A stretch of DNA of 64,000 nt from Neobacillus paridis (GTDB lineage Bacteria > Bacillota > Bacilli > Bacillales > Cytobacillaceae): positions 124,001 to 188,000 of the forward strand of contig NZ_JAESWB010000371.1 in assembly GCF_016765675.1 (NCBI RefSeq), in the 5' to 3' direction. The notes beneath the pieces are model-generated. The model did not search any database and had not been told where the DNA came from. It saw only the letters and a program-made list of their open reading frames with translations. Made by a program: the position numbers and the translations under genes. Positions 24,001 to 33,797 of the stretch are shown here, in pieces (position 1 is the stretch's first letter; every line of letters starts with the position of its first letter).

Positions 24001-25494
24001 TTAGCGTAAAAACTCCTGAACCAATTTCACATATTTGCCAATTGTTGCAGTCGAAATATCATAGCGTTTGGCCATTTCCTGCTGCGATACTTTTTCGCTG
24101 CGCAGCTTGTGCCAGGTATATTCCACTGCACCTGCCCAGGCGCGTTTATTTTTCAAACGGACGCCTGCTTTAGATGCTTCGGCAAACACCGAAAACCACA
24201 TCAAGTAAAGACCTGCTTCGATGGTTCCGATCGGCTGGTAATTCTCATAAAAAAGTTCTGCTATTTCTTGTGCGTCCGCTGTCCGGGATGGTTTGCCGGA
24301 GCGAATCCAAGAGATATATTCCTTTTCCAAAGCGGTAAACTTATGATTTTGAAACAATTTTTTCGAGGTGATAATCTCCTCTTTTTTATTTGAAACAGTC
24401 GTCAGAAACAAGGCAAATAACCGTTCTTCCACATAGTCACTTTCCATCTTTTGAAAAATGGAGCCTGACATATTCTCTAACCCACTGATTTGGTCCTGAT
24501 TGTCATTCCAAGGTTCACTGCCTTCTTTTTCCGGATTTAGTTCCAGCAGCTTATTCCAAATGGCTTTGGCAAACGTTTCATGACCGGTATGGAAGGCTGA
24601 GTACGAGAGCCAATAATAGAATGGACCGTCGCCATCATAACCGGTTTTATATAATTTTTTCAGCCAAACATAGGCCAGTTCATATTCGCCTACCAAGGCA
24701 AACGAGGTCCCCAGCTTAAATTGATGCTCGCTTAAGAGCGGCTGAATTTTTTTTAACGAGGCCATGCATTGCTCGACATATTTAAAGCGTCCCTGATAGT
24801 GGGCAAATATCATCTTGTTGCAGAGGGCATGAAGATTTCCCGGATTTCGCTCCAACACTTCATTTAAAATGGCTTCGGCCTTTTCAGGTTTGCCTAGATA
24901 AAAATAAGCCAGCGCCAGGTTGTTGTAAGCCGACCAATACTCAGGGTACTCTTCGATGACTTCCTTAAGGATCTCAATCGCTTTGGGCAGGTAGCCCGAT
25001 TCCAGGAGGTCGCGTGCCTGTTCCTGTTTCACGATCAGATCATCCTGCTGGTAAAATTCATCTTCAAGCTCGCCTGCTTCAAACGAAAGCAGTTCAAGCA
25101 ATTCCTCGGCATCTTCAGAAAAATCACCATCGGGGTCTGCTTGTAAATACAGCATCGCATGGTGATAGGCATCTTTAAAAAATCCTAGATGGGCATAATT
25201 ATTCGCTAAAAAGTAGTGACATTCCACCATTTCGTGATCAAGATCTTCAAGGATGAGGTGTAACAGCCGATTGGAATGTTCAAATTCGCCCAGTTCTGTT
25301 GACACAATCGCCAACTGGCAGGCAATCATCGGTTCACCCGGCTCAAGCTGAAGCGCCCGTTCCAGATATTTTTTTGCGTTTAAAAAATCACGTCGATGAT
25401 ATGCCTTGATTCCCTTTTTAAAGTAATATTCCCCCGTCGGAATAAATGAAACAATTTTTCCTTTATGAATTGTTGCTTTTGCGTTTTTACTCAT
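24001..25494 (-). CDS. Tetratricopeptide-repeat protein (YvcD-like)
   Basis: 497 residues from ATG 25494, chosen because GGAGGACTTC precedes it. At least six TPR units cover about 20-290: FLNAKKYLERALQLEPGEP, PKAIEILKEVIEEYPEY and KAEAILNEVLERNPGN are clear. The C-terminus (VSQQEMAKRYDISTATIGKYVKLV) looks like a helix-turn-helix of sigma-like or SEC-C partner type. The order next to trxB matches B. subtilis yvcD. It is probably a cytoplasmic scaffold; its role is unknown. Confidence 0.85.
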   Translation of the reverse strand: MSKNAKATIHKGKIVSFIPTGEYYFKKGIKAYHRRDFLNAKKYLERALQLEPGEPMIACQLAIVSTELGEFEHSNRLLHLILEDLDHEMVECHYFLANNYAHLGFFKDAYHHAMLYLQADPDGDFSEDAEELLELLSFEAGELEDEFYQQDDLIVKQEQARDLLESGYLPKAIEILKEVIEEYPEYWSAYNNLALAYFYLGKPEKAEAILNEVLERNPGNLHALCNKMIFAHYQGRFKYVEQCMASLKKIQPLLSEHQFKLGTSFALVGEYELAYVWLKKLYKTGYDGDGPFYYWLSYSAFHTGHETFAKAIWNKLLELNPEKEGSEPWNDNQDQISGLENMSGSIFQKMESDYVEERLFALFLTTVSNKKEEIITSKKLFQNHKFTALEKEYISWIRSGKPSRTADAQEIAELFYENYQPIGTIEAGLYLMWFSVFAEASKAGVRLKNKRAWAGAVEYTWHKLRSEKVSQQEMAKRYDISTATIGKYVKLVQEFLR

Positions 25495-25596
25495 GAAGTC
25501 CTCCATCATCCTTTCATACCCTATGAAGTATAACATATTTGGATGGCAAACGAGAAGGGATTCCGAATGCTGTTTCTGGAAAATGTTTTGGCTGGG

Positions 25597-25711
25597 TTTA
25601 CTCGTCTGTTTTACAGATTTACCCGTCGAAAATGGAGATTTACCCGTCTAATTGTTGAATTTACCCGTCAAAATGGTCATTTTACCCGTCTGTTTTGTGA
25701 TTTTATCCGTC
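25597..25711 (-). repeat. 21-bp-period array, core GACGGGTAAA (6 units)
   Basis: TTTACYCGTC-type boxes start at 25597, 25618, 25639, 25660, 25681 and 25702, always 21 bp apart; the last is TTTATCCGTC. The 11 bp between the cores differ. The array lies upstream of the TPR gene and downstream of the his operon terminator. Confidence 0.9.
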
Positions 25712-25745
25712 TAACCATTTAAACTGGTAAAATAATCCGAAAAAA

Positions 25746-25771
25746 CACCACAGTATCAAGGACTGTGGTGT
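25746..25771 (-). terminator. Terminator of the histidine operon
   Basis: CACCACAGTCC / GGACTGTGGTG-type stem followed by T6 on the minus strand, 32 bp after hisI. Confidence 0.85.
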
Positions 25772-25802
25772 GACAAAATTTTATCCTTATCTTTTTACAC
25801 GG

Positions 25803-26435
25803 TTAGGACCGGTCTTTTTGATGGTGTCTTTCTTCTAATGTTTTTAATATTTCAGTGAAGGGCAGGCCTTGCTCGACCAACAACACCTGCAAGTGGTACA
25901 AAAGATCTGCCGCTTCCCACTTCAGCTCCTCATGACTGCGGTTTTTCGCGGCGATAATCACTTCGGCCGATTCTTCCCCGACTTTTTTCAAAATTTTATC
26001 GACACCTTTTTCAAACAAATAGGTGGTATAGGCACCTTCGGGACGCTCCTGCTCGCGTTGTTGGATGATTTGTTCCAGCGTTTGGAGAATCTGATAATCA
26101 CCCAGATTGGTTTTTCGTTCCGCCACTCCTTGGGCAAAACAGCTAACGGCACCGGTGTGGCAGGCCGGCCCTTTTGGATTTACGAGGACGAGCAGCGCAT
26201 CTTGGTCACAATCGTACTGAATGTCGACAACGGTCTGCGTGTTGCCGCTTGTTTCCCCTTTATGCCACAGCTCTTGGCGGGAACGGCTGAAGAACCAGGT
26301 TTCACCGGTGGCAAGCGTTTTTTCAAGCGATTCCTTATTCATATAGGCCAGCGTTAAGACTGCCAAGGTTTGCGCATCTTGGATAATCGCCGGAACAAGT
26401 CCTTTTTCATCAAATTTGATTTCGTTCGAATTCAT
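25803..26435 (-). CDS. hisI: Bifunctional phosphoribosyl-AMP cyclohydrolase / phosphoribosyl-ATP pyrophosphatase HisIE
   Basis: 210 residues, a fusion as in B. subtilis. The cyclohydrolase half (1-110) has [32 protein letters not shown], the metal-binding YDCDQDALL and CHTGAVSCF. The pyrophosphatase half (115-205) has [30 protein letters not shown] and [13 protein letters not shown]. They catalyse steps 3 and 2 of histidine synthesis. It is the last gene of the operon and overlaps hisF by 4 bp. Confidence 0.97.
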   Translation of the reverse strand: MNSNEIKFDEKGLVPAIIQDAQTLAVLTLAYMNKESLEKTLATGETWFFSRSRQELWHKGETSGNTQTVVDIQYDCDQDALLVLVNPKGPACHTGAVSCFAQGVAERKTNLGDYQILQTLEQIIQQREQERPEGAYTTYLFEKGVDKILKKVGEESAEVIIAAKNRSHEELKWEAADLLYHLQVLLVEQGLPFTEILKTLEERHHQKDRS

Positions 26436-27193
26436 CGAACCGTCACTCCCTTTTCCCGCAAATAGCTTTTCACTTCTTGCACTGAGGTTTCTTTATAGTG
26501 AAAAATCGAAGCCGCCAAGGCTGCATCTGCCTTGCCTTTTTCAAAGGCCTGAGCAAAATGTTCGGCGTTTCCAGCACCGCCCGAGGCAATGACCGGAATG
26601 GTTACCGCCTCACTAACTGCCTTTGTCAATTTGAGGTCAAAGCCATTTTTTTCACCATCACTGTCCATGCTTGTTAGCAAAATTTCTCCGGCGCCAAGCT
26701 CCGCTGCCTCCCGTGCCCAGTCGAGCACCGTTTTCTCGGTCGCTTTCCGGCCGCCGTGAGTATAGACCCGCCATGTATCGATGTCCGGGTCAAACTTGGC
26801 ATCAATTGCCACCACGATACATTGCGAGCCGAAAAAGTCGGCGCCCTGTTTTATTAGTCCGGGATTTTCGACGGCAGCTGTGTTAAGCGACACCTTATCG
26901 GCTCCGGCACGGAGAATTTTTTTCATATCCTCAAGGGTGTTTATCCCGCCGCCGACCGTAAACGGAATCGCCAGCTGCGAAGCGACGGCTTTGACAACCT
27001 CCACCATTGTTTTTCTGCCTTCAACTGAAGCAGAAATATCTAAAAACACCAGCTCATCCGCTCCCTGCTGATCATAAAAGCGAGCCAGCTCGACCGGATC
27101 GCCGGCATCACGCAGCTGCACAAATTGAATTCCCTTGACAACGCGTCCATCTTTTACATCGAGGCACGGAATAATCCTTTTGGTAAGGGTCAT
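26432..27193 (-). CDS. hisF: Imidazole glycerol phosphate synthase cyclase subunit HisF
   Basis: 253 residues, TIM barrel. It has [16 protein letters not shown] (catalytic Asp11 region), [33 protein letters not shown] (Asp130 region) and VIASGGAG. With HisH it makes imidazole glycerol phosphate and AICAR. It overlaps hisA by 4 bp and hisI by 4 bp. Confidence 0.98.
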   Translation of the reverse strand: MTLTKRIIPCLDVKDGRVVKGIQFVQLRDAGDPVELARFYDQQGADELVFLDISASVEGRKTMVEVVKAVASQLAIPFTVGGGINTLEDMKKILRAGADKVSLNTAAVENPGLIKQGADFFGSQCIVVAIDAKFDPDIDTWRVYTHGGRKATEKTVLDWAREAAELGAGEILLTSMDSDGEKNGFDLKLTKAVSEAVTIPVIASGGAGNAEHFAQAFEKGKADAALAASIFHYKETSVQEVKSYLREKGVTVR

Positions 27194-27921
27194 TGGGAGC
27201 CCACCTCTTTCAACGCTTCCTTTAGTGTAAAGCGTTTTTCATATAATGCTTTTCCGATAATGACACCGCTGATCGTTTGGGCTTTTGCTAATGCCTTGAG
27301 ATCTGTGAGACTGCTAACCCCGCCTGAAGCAATTACGTTTTTGCCGGTAACCTCGGCCATTTCGCTGACAGCCGCTATATTAGGTCCCGACAGCATCCCA
27401 TCAGTGGCAATATCGGTAAAAATAAATGTCTCCGCACCGGCGTCCGCAAAGCGCTTGCCCAGCTCCATTGCCTTTACTGCCGAAGTTTCAAGCCAGCCAT
27501 GGGTAGCAACATAGCCGTTTTTCGCATCGATGCCAATCGCAATGTGTGAGCCATATTTTTTAATCATTTCGATGGCAAACTCCGGGTTGGAGACGGCGAT
27601 GCTGCCGATAATCACGCGGTCTATCTTGTTGTCCAGATAATGAACAATATCGGCCTCGGTACGGATTCCTCCGCCAATTTGAATTTTTACCTTTGGCAGC
27701 TTTTTTGCCGCTTCGATCACAAAGTTATTGTTAACCCGCTTGCCATCCTTGGCCCCATCAAGATCAACCATGTGAATCCACTCCGCTCCCTCGGCTGCAA
27801 ACTGGCTTGCCATACCAAAAGGGGAATCAGCGTATATCGTTTCCTTATCATAATCTCCCTGCAAGAGACGGACACATTTTCCGCCCCGCATATCAATCGC
27901 CGGATAAATCGTAAACCTCAT
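27190..27921 (-). CDS. hisA: ProFAR isomerase HisA
   Basis: 243 residues, TIM barrel. It has [19 protein letters not shown] (Asp8 acid), [37 protein letters not shown] (Asp129 region) and [10 protein letters not shown]. It does an Amadori rearrangement in histidine synthesis. It overlaps hisH and hisF by 4 bp each. Confidence 0.98.
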   Translation of the reverse strand: MRFTIYPAIDMRGGKCVRLLQGDYDKETIYADSPFGMASQFAAEGAEWIHMVDLDGAKDGKRVNNNFVIEAAKKLPKVKIQIGGGIRTEADIVHYLDNKIDRVIIGSIAVSNPEFAIEMIKKYGSHIAIGIDAKNGYVATHGWLETSAVKAMELGKRFADAGAETFIFTDIATDGMLSGPNIAAVSEMAEVTGKNVIASGGVSSLTDLKALAKAQTISGVIIGKALYEKRFTLKEALKEVGSQ

Positions 27922-28544
27922 CGAACCGCTTTCCTTTCCGCAGCTATTTTTAAAAAATTGCCTAGCAACGCCATGCCTAGCTTGCTGCTTTTCTCCGGAT
28001 GGAACTGCATGCCAAAAATATGGTCTCGGCCAACAACCGCAGCCACCTGCTCATGGTAGTCGGTTTTTGCCAGGGTAACCGGTGAGTTTTCTGCACTGAC
28101 AAAGTAAGAATGGACGAAATAAACATAATCCTCTTCCAGGTTGGTTAATAGCGGCGAATCCTGGATAAACTCCAGCCGATTCCACCCCATGTGCGGTACT
28201 TTGTAAGCTGTCCCGTCATTTGTTTTTCCTGGAAAACGGCGAACACTGCCCGGAAGCAGACCGAGGCCTTTGGTAAAACCGTTCTCCTCACTACTTTCGA
28301 ACAGCAGCTGCATACCGAGGCAAATACCGAGAAGCGGTTTCCCGCTAGCCGCAAATTGTTGTATTGTATCGGCGGGCAGCTGATCCATCGCATCACGAAA
28401 GGCGCCAACCCCGGGAAGAATCAAGGCATCAGCTGCCAGCAATTTGTGTTTATCAGAAGTTATTAAATAGTCGGCGTGGAGCCGTTCCAATGCCTTGCTG
28501 ACACTGAACAGATTTCCCATGCCATAGTCTACAATTCCTATCAT
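27918..28544 (-). CDS. hisH: Imidazole glycerol phosphate synthase glutaminase subunit HisH
   Basis: 208 residues from ATG 28544; a GTG five codons upstream overlaps the GGTGGT ribosome site. Class I glutamine amidotransferase: nucleophile Cys in [13 protein letters not shown] (about 80), His and Glu in [10 protein letters not shown] (about 183). It supplies ammonia to HisF. A spacer of about 95 bp with a 36-bp direct repeat separates it from hisB. Confidence 0.97.
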   Translation of the reverse strand: MIGIVDYGMGNLFSVSKALERLHADYLITSDKHKLLAADALILPGVGAFRDAMDQLPADTIQQFAASGKPLLGICLGMQLLFESSEENGFTKGLGLLPGSVRRFPGKTNDGTAYKVPHMGWNRLEFIQDSPLLTNLEEDYVYFVHSYFVSAENSPVTLAKTDYHEQVAAVVGRDHIFGMQFHPEKSSKLGMALLGNFLKIAAERKAVR

Positions 28545-28572
28545 CGTGGCTACCACCACCCGAAATTTTTAT

Positions 28573-28644
28573 ATTGTGTCTTTGCGCTGAAATACTTGTT
28601 ATTTTTAAATTGTGTCTTTGCGTTGCGATACTGGTTCTTTTATA
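28573..28644 (-). repeat. 36-bp direct repeat, two units, in the hisB-hisH spacer
   Basis: Units begin ATTGTGTCTTTGCG at 28573 and 28609. They agree at roughly 28 of 36 positions, and the second unit runs into the hisB stop codon at 28640. No RNA structure is obvious. Confidence 0.75.
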
Positions 28645-29227
28645 GCATCCCTTTTGTCGAAGGAACCCCTTTGATCCGCGGGTCCACAGTGGTTGCCTCG
28701 TCGAGCGCGCGCGCCAGAGCTTTAAAAACGGCTTCAATCATATGATGTGTATTTTTTCCATAATGAATGATTACGTGGAGATTCATCCGGGCTTCCAACG
28801 CCAGCTTCCAGAGAAATTCATGGACAAGCTCCGTATCAAATGTGCCCACCTTTTGGGCCGGAAGCTCACCGCGCATTTCGAAGTGAGGGCGGTTGCTGAG
28901 GTCAACCACCACCTGGGCTAACGCCTCATCCATCGGGACAAAAGCGTTACCGTATCGCTTGATGCCCCGCTTGTTCCCCAGCGCCTCACGCAGTGCCTGT
29001 CCCAGGCAGATGCCAATATCCTCGGTTGTGTGGTGGTCATCCACTTCGGTATCGCCTTTGGCGTCAACGGTTAAATTGAATTGGCCGTGCTTGGTAAACA
29101 GGTCAAGCATATGGGTCAGAAAAGGAACGCCGGTTTCAAGGTTGGCGCGGCCTTCCCCGTCAATTGCTAATGTTAATTGAATATTGGTTTCGTTTGTCTT
29201 GCGTTCGATACTTGCCATTCTTTCCAT
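28640..29227 (-). CDS. hisB: Imidazoleglycerol-phosphate dehydratase HisB
   Basis: 195 residues from ATG 29227; the ATG at 29236 is only 1 nt from the GGAGG site. It has TGVPFLTHMLDLFTKHG, the metal ligands DDHHTTEDIGI and HHMIEAVFKALARAL. It converts imidazole glycerol phosphate to imidazole acetol phosphate. The 159-bp gap to hisD has no gene. Its end touches the 36-bp repeat. Confidence 0.97.
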   Translation of the reverse strand: MERMASIERKTNETNIQLTLAIDGEGRANLETGVPFLTHMLDLFTKHGQFNLTVDAKGDTEVDDHHTTEDIGICLGQALREALGNKRGIKRYGNAFVPMDEALAQVVVDLSNRPHFEMRGELPAQKVGTFDTELVHEFLWKLALEARMNLHVIIHYGKNTHHMIEAVFKALARALDEATTVDPRIKGVPSTKGML

Positions 29228-29386
29228 GAGGTTCATGCCTCCTTGATTTGGATGGTGCGCTTAAGTAAGTTTTTATCTTGATGAAAGACCATACTGCCTT
29301 TTTTATAGGGCCCTTTGTCCTTTTAGCGTTTCTATTAAAGACAGTTTCACTATTTTTTCACGGTGTTTTGTCCCTATGGCGACAGT

Positions 29387-30664
29387 CTAATCTTTTTTAT
29401 TTTTGAGACGGGTCTCCACTGCGCGGGCGTGGGCTTCCAGTCCTTCGATTCGGGCAAACGCAGCAATTTTCCCGGCATTTTCCATAAAAGCCTTCTTACT
29501 GTAGATGATCACGCTGGATTTCTTTTGAAAATCATCAACGTTTAGCGGACTGGAAAACCGGGCTGTGCCATTTGTCGGCAATACGTGGTTGGGCCCGGCA
29601 AAATAGTCGCCAACAGGCTCTGAACTGTATCGTCCAATAAATATCGCGCCGGCGTGGCGAATCTTCCCAAGCAGTTCGATTGGATCCGCAGTCATCAACT
29701 CCAGATGTTCCGGGGCCAGCTCGTTCACAACCTCTGCTGCTTCATCAAGATCCACGGTAACATAGATGGCGCCGTAATCGGTTAGCGACCGCTCGGCAAT
29801 TTCACGACGTGGAAGCACCGCAAGCTGCCGCTCCACCTCGACCGAAACGGCTTCGGCCAGCGCCAATGAAGGCGTGATGAGAACACTGCAGGCCCGCGGG
29901 TCATGCTCCGCCTGTGACAACAGATCGGCGGCGATTTCATCAGCAAGTGCCGTCTCATCTGCTAAAATCGCAATCTCGCTCGGACCGGCAATCATATCAA
30001 TATCAACATCTCCGAAGACCTCGCGTTTCGCAAGGGCAACAAATATATTTCCCGGGCCGGTAATTTTATCAACCGGGGAAATCGATTCCGTTCCATAGGC
30101 AAGTGCAGCAATTGCCTGCGCCCCGCCGACTTTATAAATTTCTTTGACACCCGCCTCTTTTGCCGCTACTAGCACGGCCGCCGGCAAACGTCCGGCACGG
30201 TCGGGCGGCGAGACCATGACAATTCTTTTCACCCCGGCAACCTTTGCCGGAAGCACATTCATCAGTACCGATGACGGGTAGGCAGCTGTCCCGCCTGGCA
30301 CGTACACGCCGACTGAATCAAGCGGAGTTATTTTTTGCCCTAAAACCGTCCCGTTTTCTTCGGTTGTCATCCAGGAAGGGCGCAGCTGTTTTTCGTGAAA
30401 GGCACGGATATTTCCCGCAGCTTCACGGACAATGGCGATAAATTCCGCGGAAACTTGCCCGTAGGCGGCTTCGATTTCTGTTTCCTTGACCGCAAAATCA
30501 GCCAACCGCACCTGGTCAAATTTTTCCGTCAGCTCTCGGACTGCCTCATCGCCACGGGCCCGGACATCGGCAATAATGGTCTTGACGGCAGCCTCCTGTT
30601 CCAATGTTCCTGCTTCTACCGACCGCTTGATCGAAACGAGATCATTTACCTTTACGATTTTCAT
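29387..30664 (-). CDS. hisD: Histidinol dehydrogenase HisD
   Basis: 425 residues from ATG 30664 with GTGGAGGAATTTTAAC upstream. It has [55 protein letters not shown], the zinc and base residues in SQAEHDP and LAPEHLEL, and GPNHVLPT. It oxidises histidinol to histidine in two NAD steps. It starts 1 bp after the hisG stop. Confidence 0.98.
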   Translation of the reverse strand: MKIVKVNDLVSIKRSVEAGTLEQEAAVKTIIADVRARGDEAVRELTEKFDQVRLADFAVKETEIEAAYGQVSAEFIAIVREAAGNIRAFHEKQLRPSWMTTEENGTVLGQKITPLDSVGVYVPGGTAAYPSSVLMNVLPAKVAGVKRIVMVSPPDRAGRLPAAVLVAAKEAGVKEIYKVGGAQAIAALAYGTESISPVDKITGPGNIFVALAKREVFGDVDIDMIAGPSEIAILADETALADEIAADLLSQAEHDPRACSVLITPSLALAEAVSVEVERQLAVLPRREIAERSLTDYGAIYVTVDLDEAAEVVNELAPEHLELMTADPIELLGKIRHAGAIFIGRYSSEPVGDYFAGPNHVLPTNGTARFSSPLNVDDFQKKSSVIIYSKKAFMENAGKIAAFARIEGLEAHARAVETRLKNKKD

Positions 30665-30665
30665 G

Positions 30666-31304
30666 TTAAAATTCCTCCACTGCAACAACGTTATGAAGCC
30701 GTCTGACAAGCTCATCAATCTGCCCGTCTTTTATCCGGTAGCTGACGGGATTGACGATTAGCCTCGATGTTACATCGACAATTCTTTCATATTCCACAAG
30801 TCCGTTTTCTTTCATCGTTCGGCCTGTTGAGACAATATCGACGATCCGGTCTGATAAGCCGATGATCGGGGCCAGCTCAATCGAGCCGTTTAATTTAATG
30901 ATTTCTACCTGTTCCCCTTGTTCACGGAAATAAGCTTCGGCCACATTCGGATACTTAGTCGCCACCCTTGGTGCCACATCGTTCATTTTCGTATTGGGAA
31001 GGCCGGCAACCGCCAGATAGCAGGCACTGATTTTTAAGTCCAGGAGCTCATAAACATCTCGCTCCTCTTCAAGCAGCACATCCTTGCCGGCAATGCCGAC
31101 ATCGGCAACACCGTGCTCAACATAGGTAGCGACATCCATCGGTTTGGCTAAAATAAACCTTAAGCTTTCCTCCGGAACATCGAGTATCAGTTTTCTGGAA
31201 TCGTCAAATTCCGGGGGCAGCTTATAGCCAGCTTTCCGCAGCAATTCCACTGCTTCTTCAAAAATCCGCCCCTTCGGCATCGCTATGGTTAAAAAATCAT
31301 TCAT
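30666..31304 (-). CDS. hisG: ATP phosphoribosyltransferase catalytic subunit HisG (short form)
   Basis: 212 residues from ATG 31304 (TTGGAGGGCGATCGA). It has [23 protein letters not shown] and the PRPP loop [15 protein letters not shown]. The C-terminal regulatory domain is absent, so it needs HisZ, which is encoded just upstream. It catalyses the first, feedback-controlled step of the pathway. It overlaps the hisZ end by 8 bp. Confidence 0.98.
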   Translation of the reverse strand: MNDFLTIAMPKGRIFEEAVELLRKAGYKLPPEFDDSRKLILDVPEESLRFILAKPMDVATYVEHGVADVGIAGKDVLLEEERDVYELLDLKISACYLAVAGLPNTKMNDVAPRVATKYPNVAEAYFREQGEQVEIIKLNGSIELAPIIGLSDRIVDIVSTGRTMKENGLVEYERIVDVTSRLIVNPVSYRIKDGQIDELVRRLHNVVAVEEF

Positions 31305-32469
31305 TCGATCGCCCTCCAATCAGGTAGGTAGTATCGATGAATCGTTTGGTAAAGGCATCGAGATTTCTGACCCCGGTAATATTTTGGAGAACGGTTTTTT
31401 TTCCCTGTTCCCGCAGCTTTTGCGCCAGTTGAAAAGCCTCCCTGCGCCGTTCTTGGCTGAAAAAAATACAATGTGTATCAGTTTCGTAGGGAACGCTGCC
31501 CAAAGCCTCCAGCAGCATGTCGAGCCTGACGGCAAATCCGGTTGCGCTCGCTTTTTTACCAAACTTCTCTAGTAAATGGTAGCGGCCGCCGTTACCGATC
31601 GGAAAGCCAACATTTCCGGCATAAACTTCATATAAAATCCCAGAATAGTAGCTCATATGACTGACAATGGAGAAATCAAACTTTACATGATCTTCAACGC
31701 CGTAGTCTTTAATCACCGACCAAAGCTGTGTTAATTCAGAGATGGCTTGTTTGCCTTTGCCCTGCTCAATCATATCGGCGGCAGCATCCATGACCTCTTC
31801 GCCGCCCCTCAGTTGCAGCAGCTTGAGCATCCGTTGCTTATCAATCGACGAGAGATTTAATGCGTTCACGTGTTCGCGATAGCCAACATAATTTTTTTCG
31901 TATAAAAATTTCCTTAAGGCCGTCGCCCGGCCATTTGTTCCTAAAATTTGCACGAATAATTCCTGGGCAAATCCAGCATGTCCGACGGAAATTTGAAATT
32001 GACCAAGCCCTGCTTTTTTTAAAGAGGAAATCAATAATGCTATTACTTCGCCATCTGCGACAACGGTATCTTCATTCATACATTCAATCCCAATCTGCTC
32101 AAACTCCGCCGGCCTTCCTCCTTCCCGCTGCTGGGAGCGGAAGACGTTCGCACAATAGGCTAGGCGGATGGGAAGGTCCTCTTCCAATAACTTAGAGGCG
32201 GCAACCCGGGCAATCGGTGTTGTCATTTCCGGACGCAGCACCAGCGTATGGCCTTCTTTATCAAGTAACTTAAACAGCTGGGCATCATGAATCGCCGATG
32301 CAGCTCCGACCGTTTCATAATATTCCAGAGTAGGAGTTTCCATAAACTGATAGCCCCATAGTTTAAACGTCTCCGCCATTCGCGTGCGGACGCGGTATTT
32401 TTTTTCGTATAATTCTGGCAGGGTATCACGCATCCCTAACGGCTTTTCAAACATAAACAAGCGGCTCAT
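31297..32469 (-). CDS. hisZ: ATP phosphoribosyltransferase regulatory subunit HisZ
   Basis: 390 residues from ATG 32469 (AAGGGTGAGCAAT in front; a second ATG lies 6 codons upstream). It is a paralogue of histidyl-tRNA synthetase: class II motif 2 is [24 protein letters not shown], but the histidine A-loop and the anticodon domain are missing. It binds short HisG and passes on histidine inhibition. It is the first gene of the operon, behind the promoter at 32536-32564. Confidence 0.96.
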   Translation of the reverse strand: MSRLFMFEKPLGMRDTLPELYEKKYRVRTRMAETFKLWGYQFMETPTLEYYETVGAASAIHDAQLFKLLDKEGHTLVLRPEMTTPIARVAASKLLEEDLPIRLAYCANVFRSQQREGGRPAEFEQIGIECMNEDTVVADGEVIALLISSLKKAGLGQFQISVGHAGFAQELFVQILGTNGRATALRKFLYEKNYVGYREHVNALNLSSIDKQRMLKLLQLRGGEEVMDAAADMIEQGKGKQAISELTQLWSVIKDYGVEDHVKFDFSIVSHMSYYSGILYEVYAGNVGFPIGNGGRYHLLEKFGKKASATGFAVRLDMLLEALGSVPYETDTHCIFFSQERRREAFQLAQKLREQGKKTVLQNITGVRNLDAFTKRFIDTTYLIGGRSNE

Positions 32470-32535
32470 ATTGCTCACCCTTTTCATTCGCTTTAGTCTA
32501 CTAATATATTAGAGAGTTAAAGTTAATTAATTAGT

Positions 32536-32564
32536 AGTGTACTCCTCGTGATCGCTTTCGTCAA
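32536..32564 (-). promoter_or_regulatory. Promoter of the histidine operon
   Basis: TTGACG (32559-32564), 17-bp spacer, TACACT (32536-32541). The start point would be about 60 nt before hisZ. No T-box leader fits in this space, so control by a T-box is not supported here. Confidence 0.7.
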
Positions 32565-32588
32565 TGAAAAAGTGTGACTATTAAAAAA

Positions 32589-32614
32589 AGTCCGGTCGTG
32601 CCATGGACCAGACT
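32589..32614 (-). terminator. Terminator of the hprK-yvoF unit
   Basis: AGTCTGGTC / GACCGGACT stem followed by T7 on the minus strand, directly after yvoF. Confidence 0.85.
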
Positions 32615-32617
32615 TCT

Positions 32618-33148
32618 TTATTTATTTCCATAGATCGGATCATCCGCCCAGCGTTCGGCGAGCTGTTCTTTTGTGTAAATGATCCGCATCGGGTTGCCCC
32701 CGACGAAGCTGCCAGGCGGAACATCCTTATGGACAAGCGTGCCGGCAGAGACGATCGCGCCGTTACCAATTGTAACACCGGGCATGATGGTCGAGTTGGC
32801 ACCGATCATCACTTCATCGCCAATGACTACTTCTCCAAGCCGATATTCCTTAATCAAATACTCGTGAGCGAGAATCGTTGTGTTGTAGCCAATAACCGTA
32901 TTGCGACCTACCGAAATTTTTTCCGGAAACATCACATCAAGCATGACCATTAACGCGAACGAGGTCTGTTCGCCGACCTTCATCCGCAGAAACGTGCGAT
33001 AAAGCCAATTTTTCATCCCCAGGAAGGGGGTGTAGCGGGCAAGTTGAATGATCATAAAATTCTTTACCACCTTCCAAAATGGGACCGTTTTATAGACATG
33101 CCAGAGGGAATTGGCGCCCTCCACAGGATAGCGGGTTGTCTTCCTCAT
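32618..33148 (-). CDS. yvoF: Hexapeptide-repeat acetyltransferase (YvoF-like)
   Basis: 176 residues. The left-handed beta-helix repeats run through about 75-155: ISVGRNTVIGYNTTI, VVIGDEVMIGANSTIMPGVTIGNGAIVSAGTLVHKDVPPGSFVGGNP. This marks an O-acetyltransferase of the maltose/galactoside type; the acceptor is unknown. It is 4 bp from ppaX and in the hprK-lgt-yvoD-ppaX-yvoF order of B. subtilis. Confidence 0.9.
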   Translation of the reverse strand: MRKTTRYPVEGANSLWHVYKTVPFWKVVKNFMIIQLARYTPFLGMKNWLYRTFLRMKVGEQTSFALMVMLDVMFPEKISVGRNTVIGYNTTILAHEYLIKEYRLGEVVIGDEVMIGANSTIMPGVTIGNGAIVSAGTLVHKDVPPGSFVGGNPMRIIYTKEQLAERWADDPIYGNK

Positions 33149-33152
33149 CTCG

Positions 33153-33797
33153 TCACACCCCGAGGATCGTTAATAAATCTGGCATTTGCTCTAAAATGTA
33201 ATCCGGCTCATATTGGGCAATATAGTCGCGGCCTTTAATCGACCAGGCAACACCAGCCGTCAAGGTGCCGGCATTTTTCCCACCGAGAATATCATGATAA
33301 TTATCCCCGACCATGATCGCTTCCGCAGGCGTCGAACCGAATTGTTCCAGCGCCGTCAAAATCGGTTCCGGTTCAGGCTTGAATTTTTTGACATGATCCA
33401 TGGCAATAACCACCTCAAAAAAAGGATCCAGCTTCAGCAAGCGCAGCCCCTTCATCGCCACGTCAAACTTTTTTGTCGTCACAACACCAAGTTTATATCC
33501 TTTTTCCATTAAGGTTTTCATTGTTTGATAAACACCGGGAAATTCCTTAACGAGAGCATCATGCTGAGCGATATTAAAGGCTCGGTAGTCAGCAACCATT
33601 TCCTCCACCCGCTCCGGATCGACGCTAGCAAATGCCTGATGAAGGGTTGGCCCCATGAACGGCAGGACATCGTCACGTTGATATTTACCAGGAAAATACT
33701 TTTCGAGTGTATGTAAATAGCTGGAGATAATTAATTCATTTGTATTGATTAAAGTTCCATCCAAATCAAATAGTAATGTGTTGATATCGCTAGTCAT
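33153..33797 (-). CDS. ppaX: Pyrophosphatase PpaX (HAD superfamily)
   Basis: 214 residues. The HAD motifs are LLFDLDGTLINT (I, nucleophile Asp), VVTTKK (II) and KPEPEPI plus MVGDNYHDILGGKNAG (III/IV). It hydrolyses the pyrophosphate formed when HprK dephosphorylates HPr-Ser-P and so drives that reaction; hprK lies in the same operon. It overlaps the yvoD stop region by 8 bp. Confidence 0.95.
   Translation of the reverse strand: MTSDINTLLFDLDGTLINTNELIISSYLHTLEKYFPGKYQRDDVLPFMGPTLHQAFASVDPERVEEMVADYRAFNIAQHDALVKEFPGVYQTMKTLMEKGYKLGVVTTKKFDVAMKGLRLLKLDPFFEVVIAMDHVKKFKPEPEPILTALEQFGSTPAEAIMVGDNYHDILGGKNAGTLTAGVAWSIKGRDYIAQYEPDYILEQMPDLLTILGV

Noticed and set aside
32470..32600. T-box riboswitch before hisZ
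   Set aside because: The leader is only about 60 nt; no NNTGGNACCGCG T-box sequence is seen.
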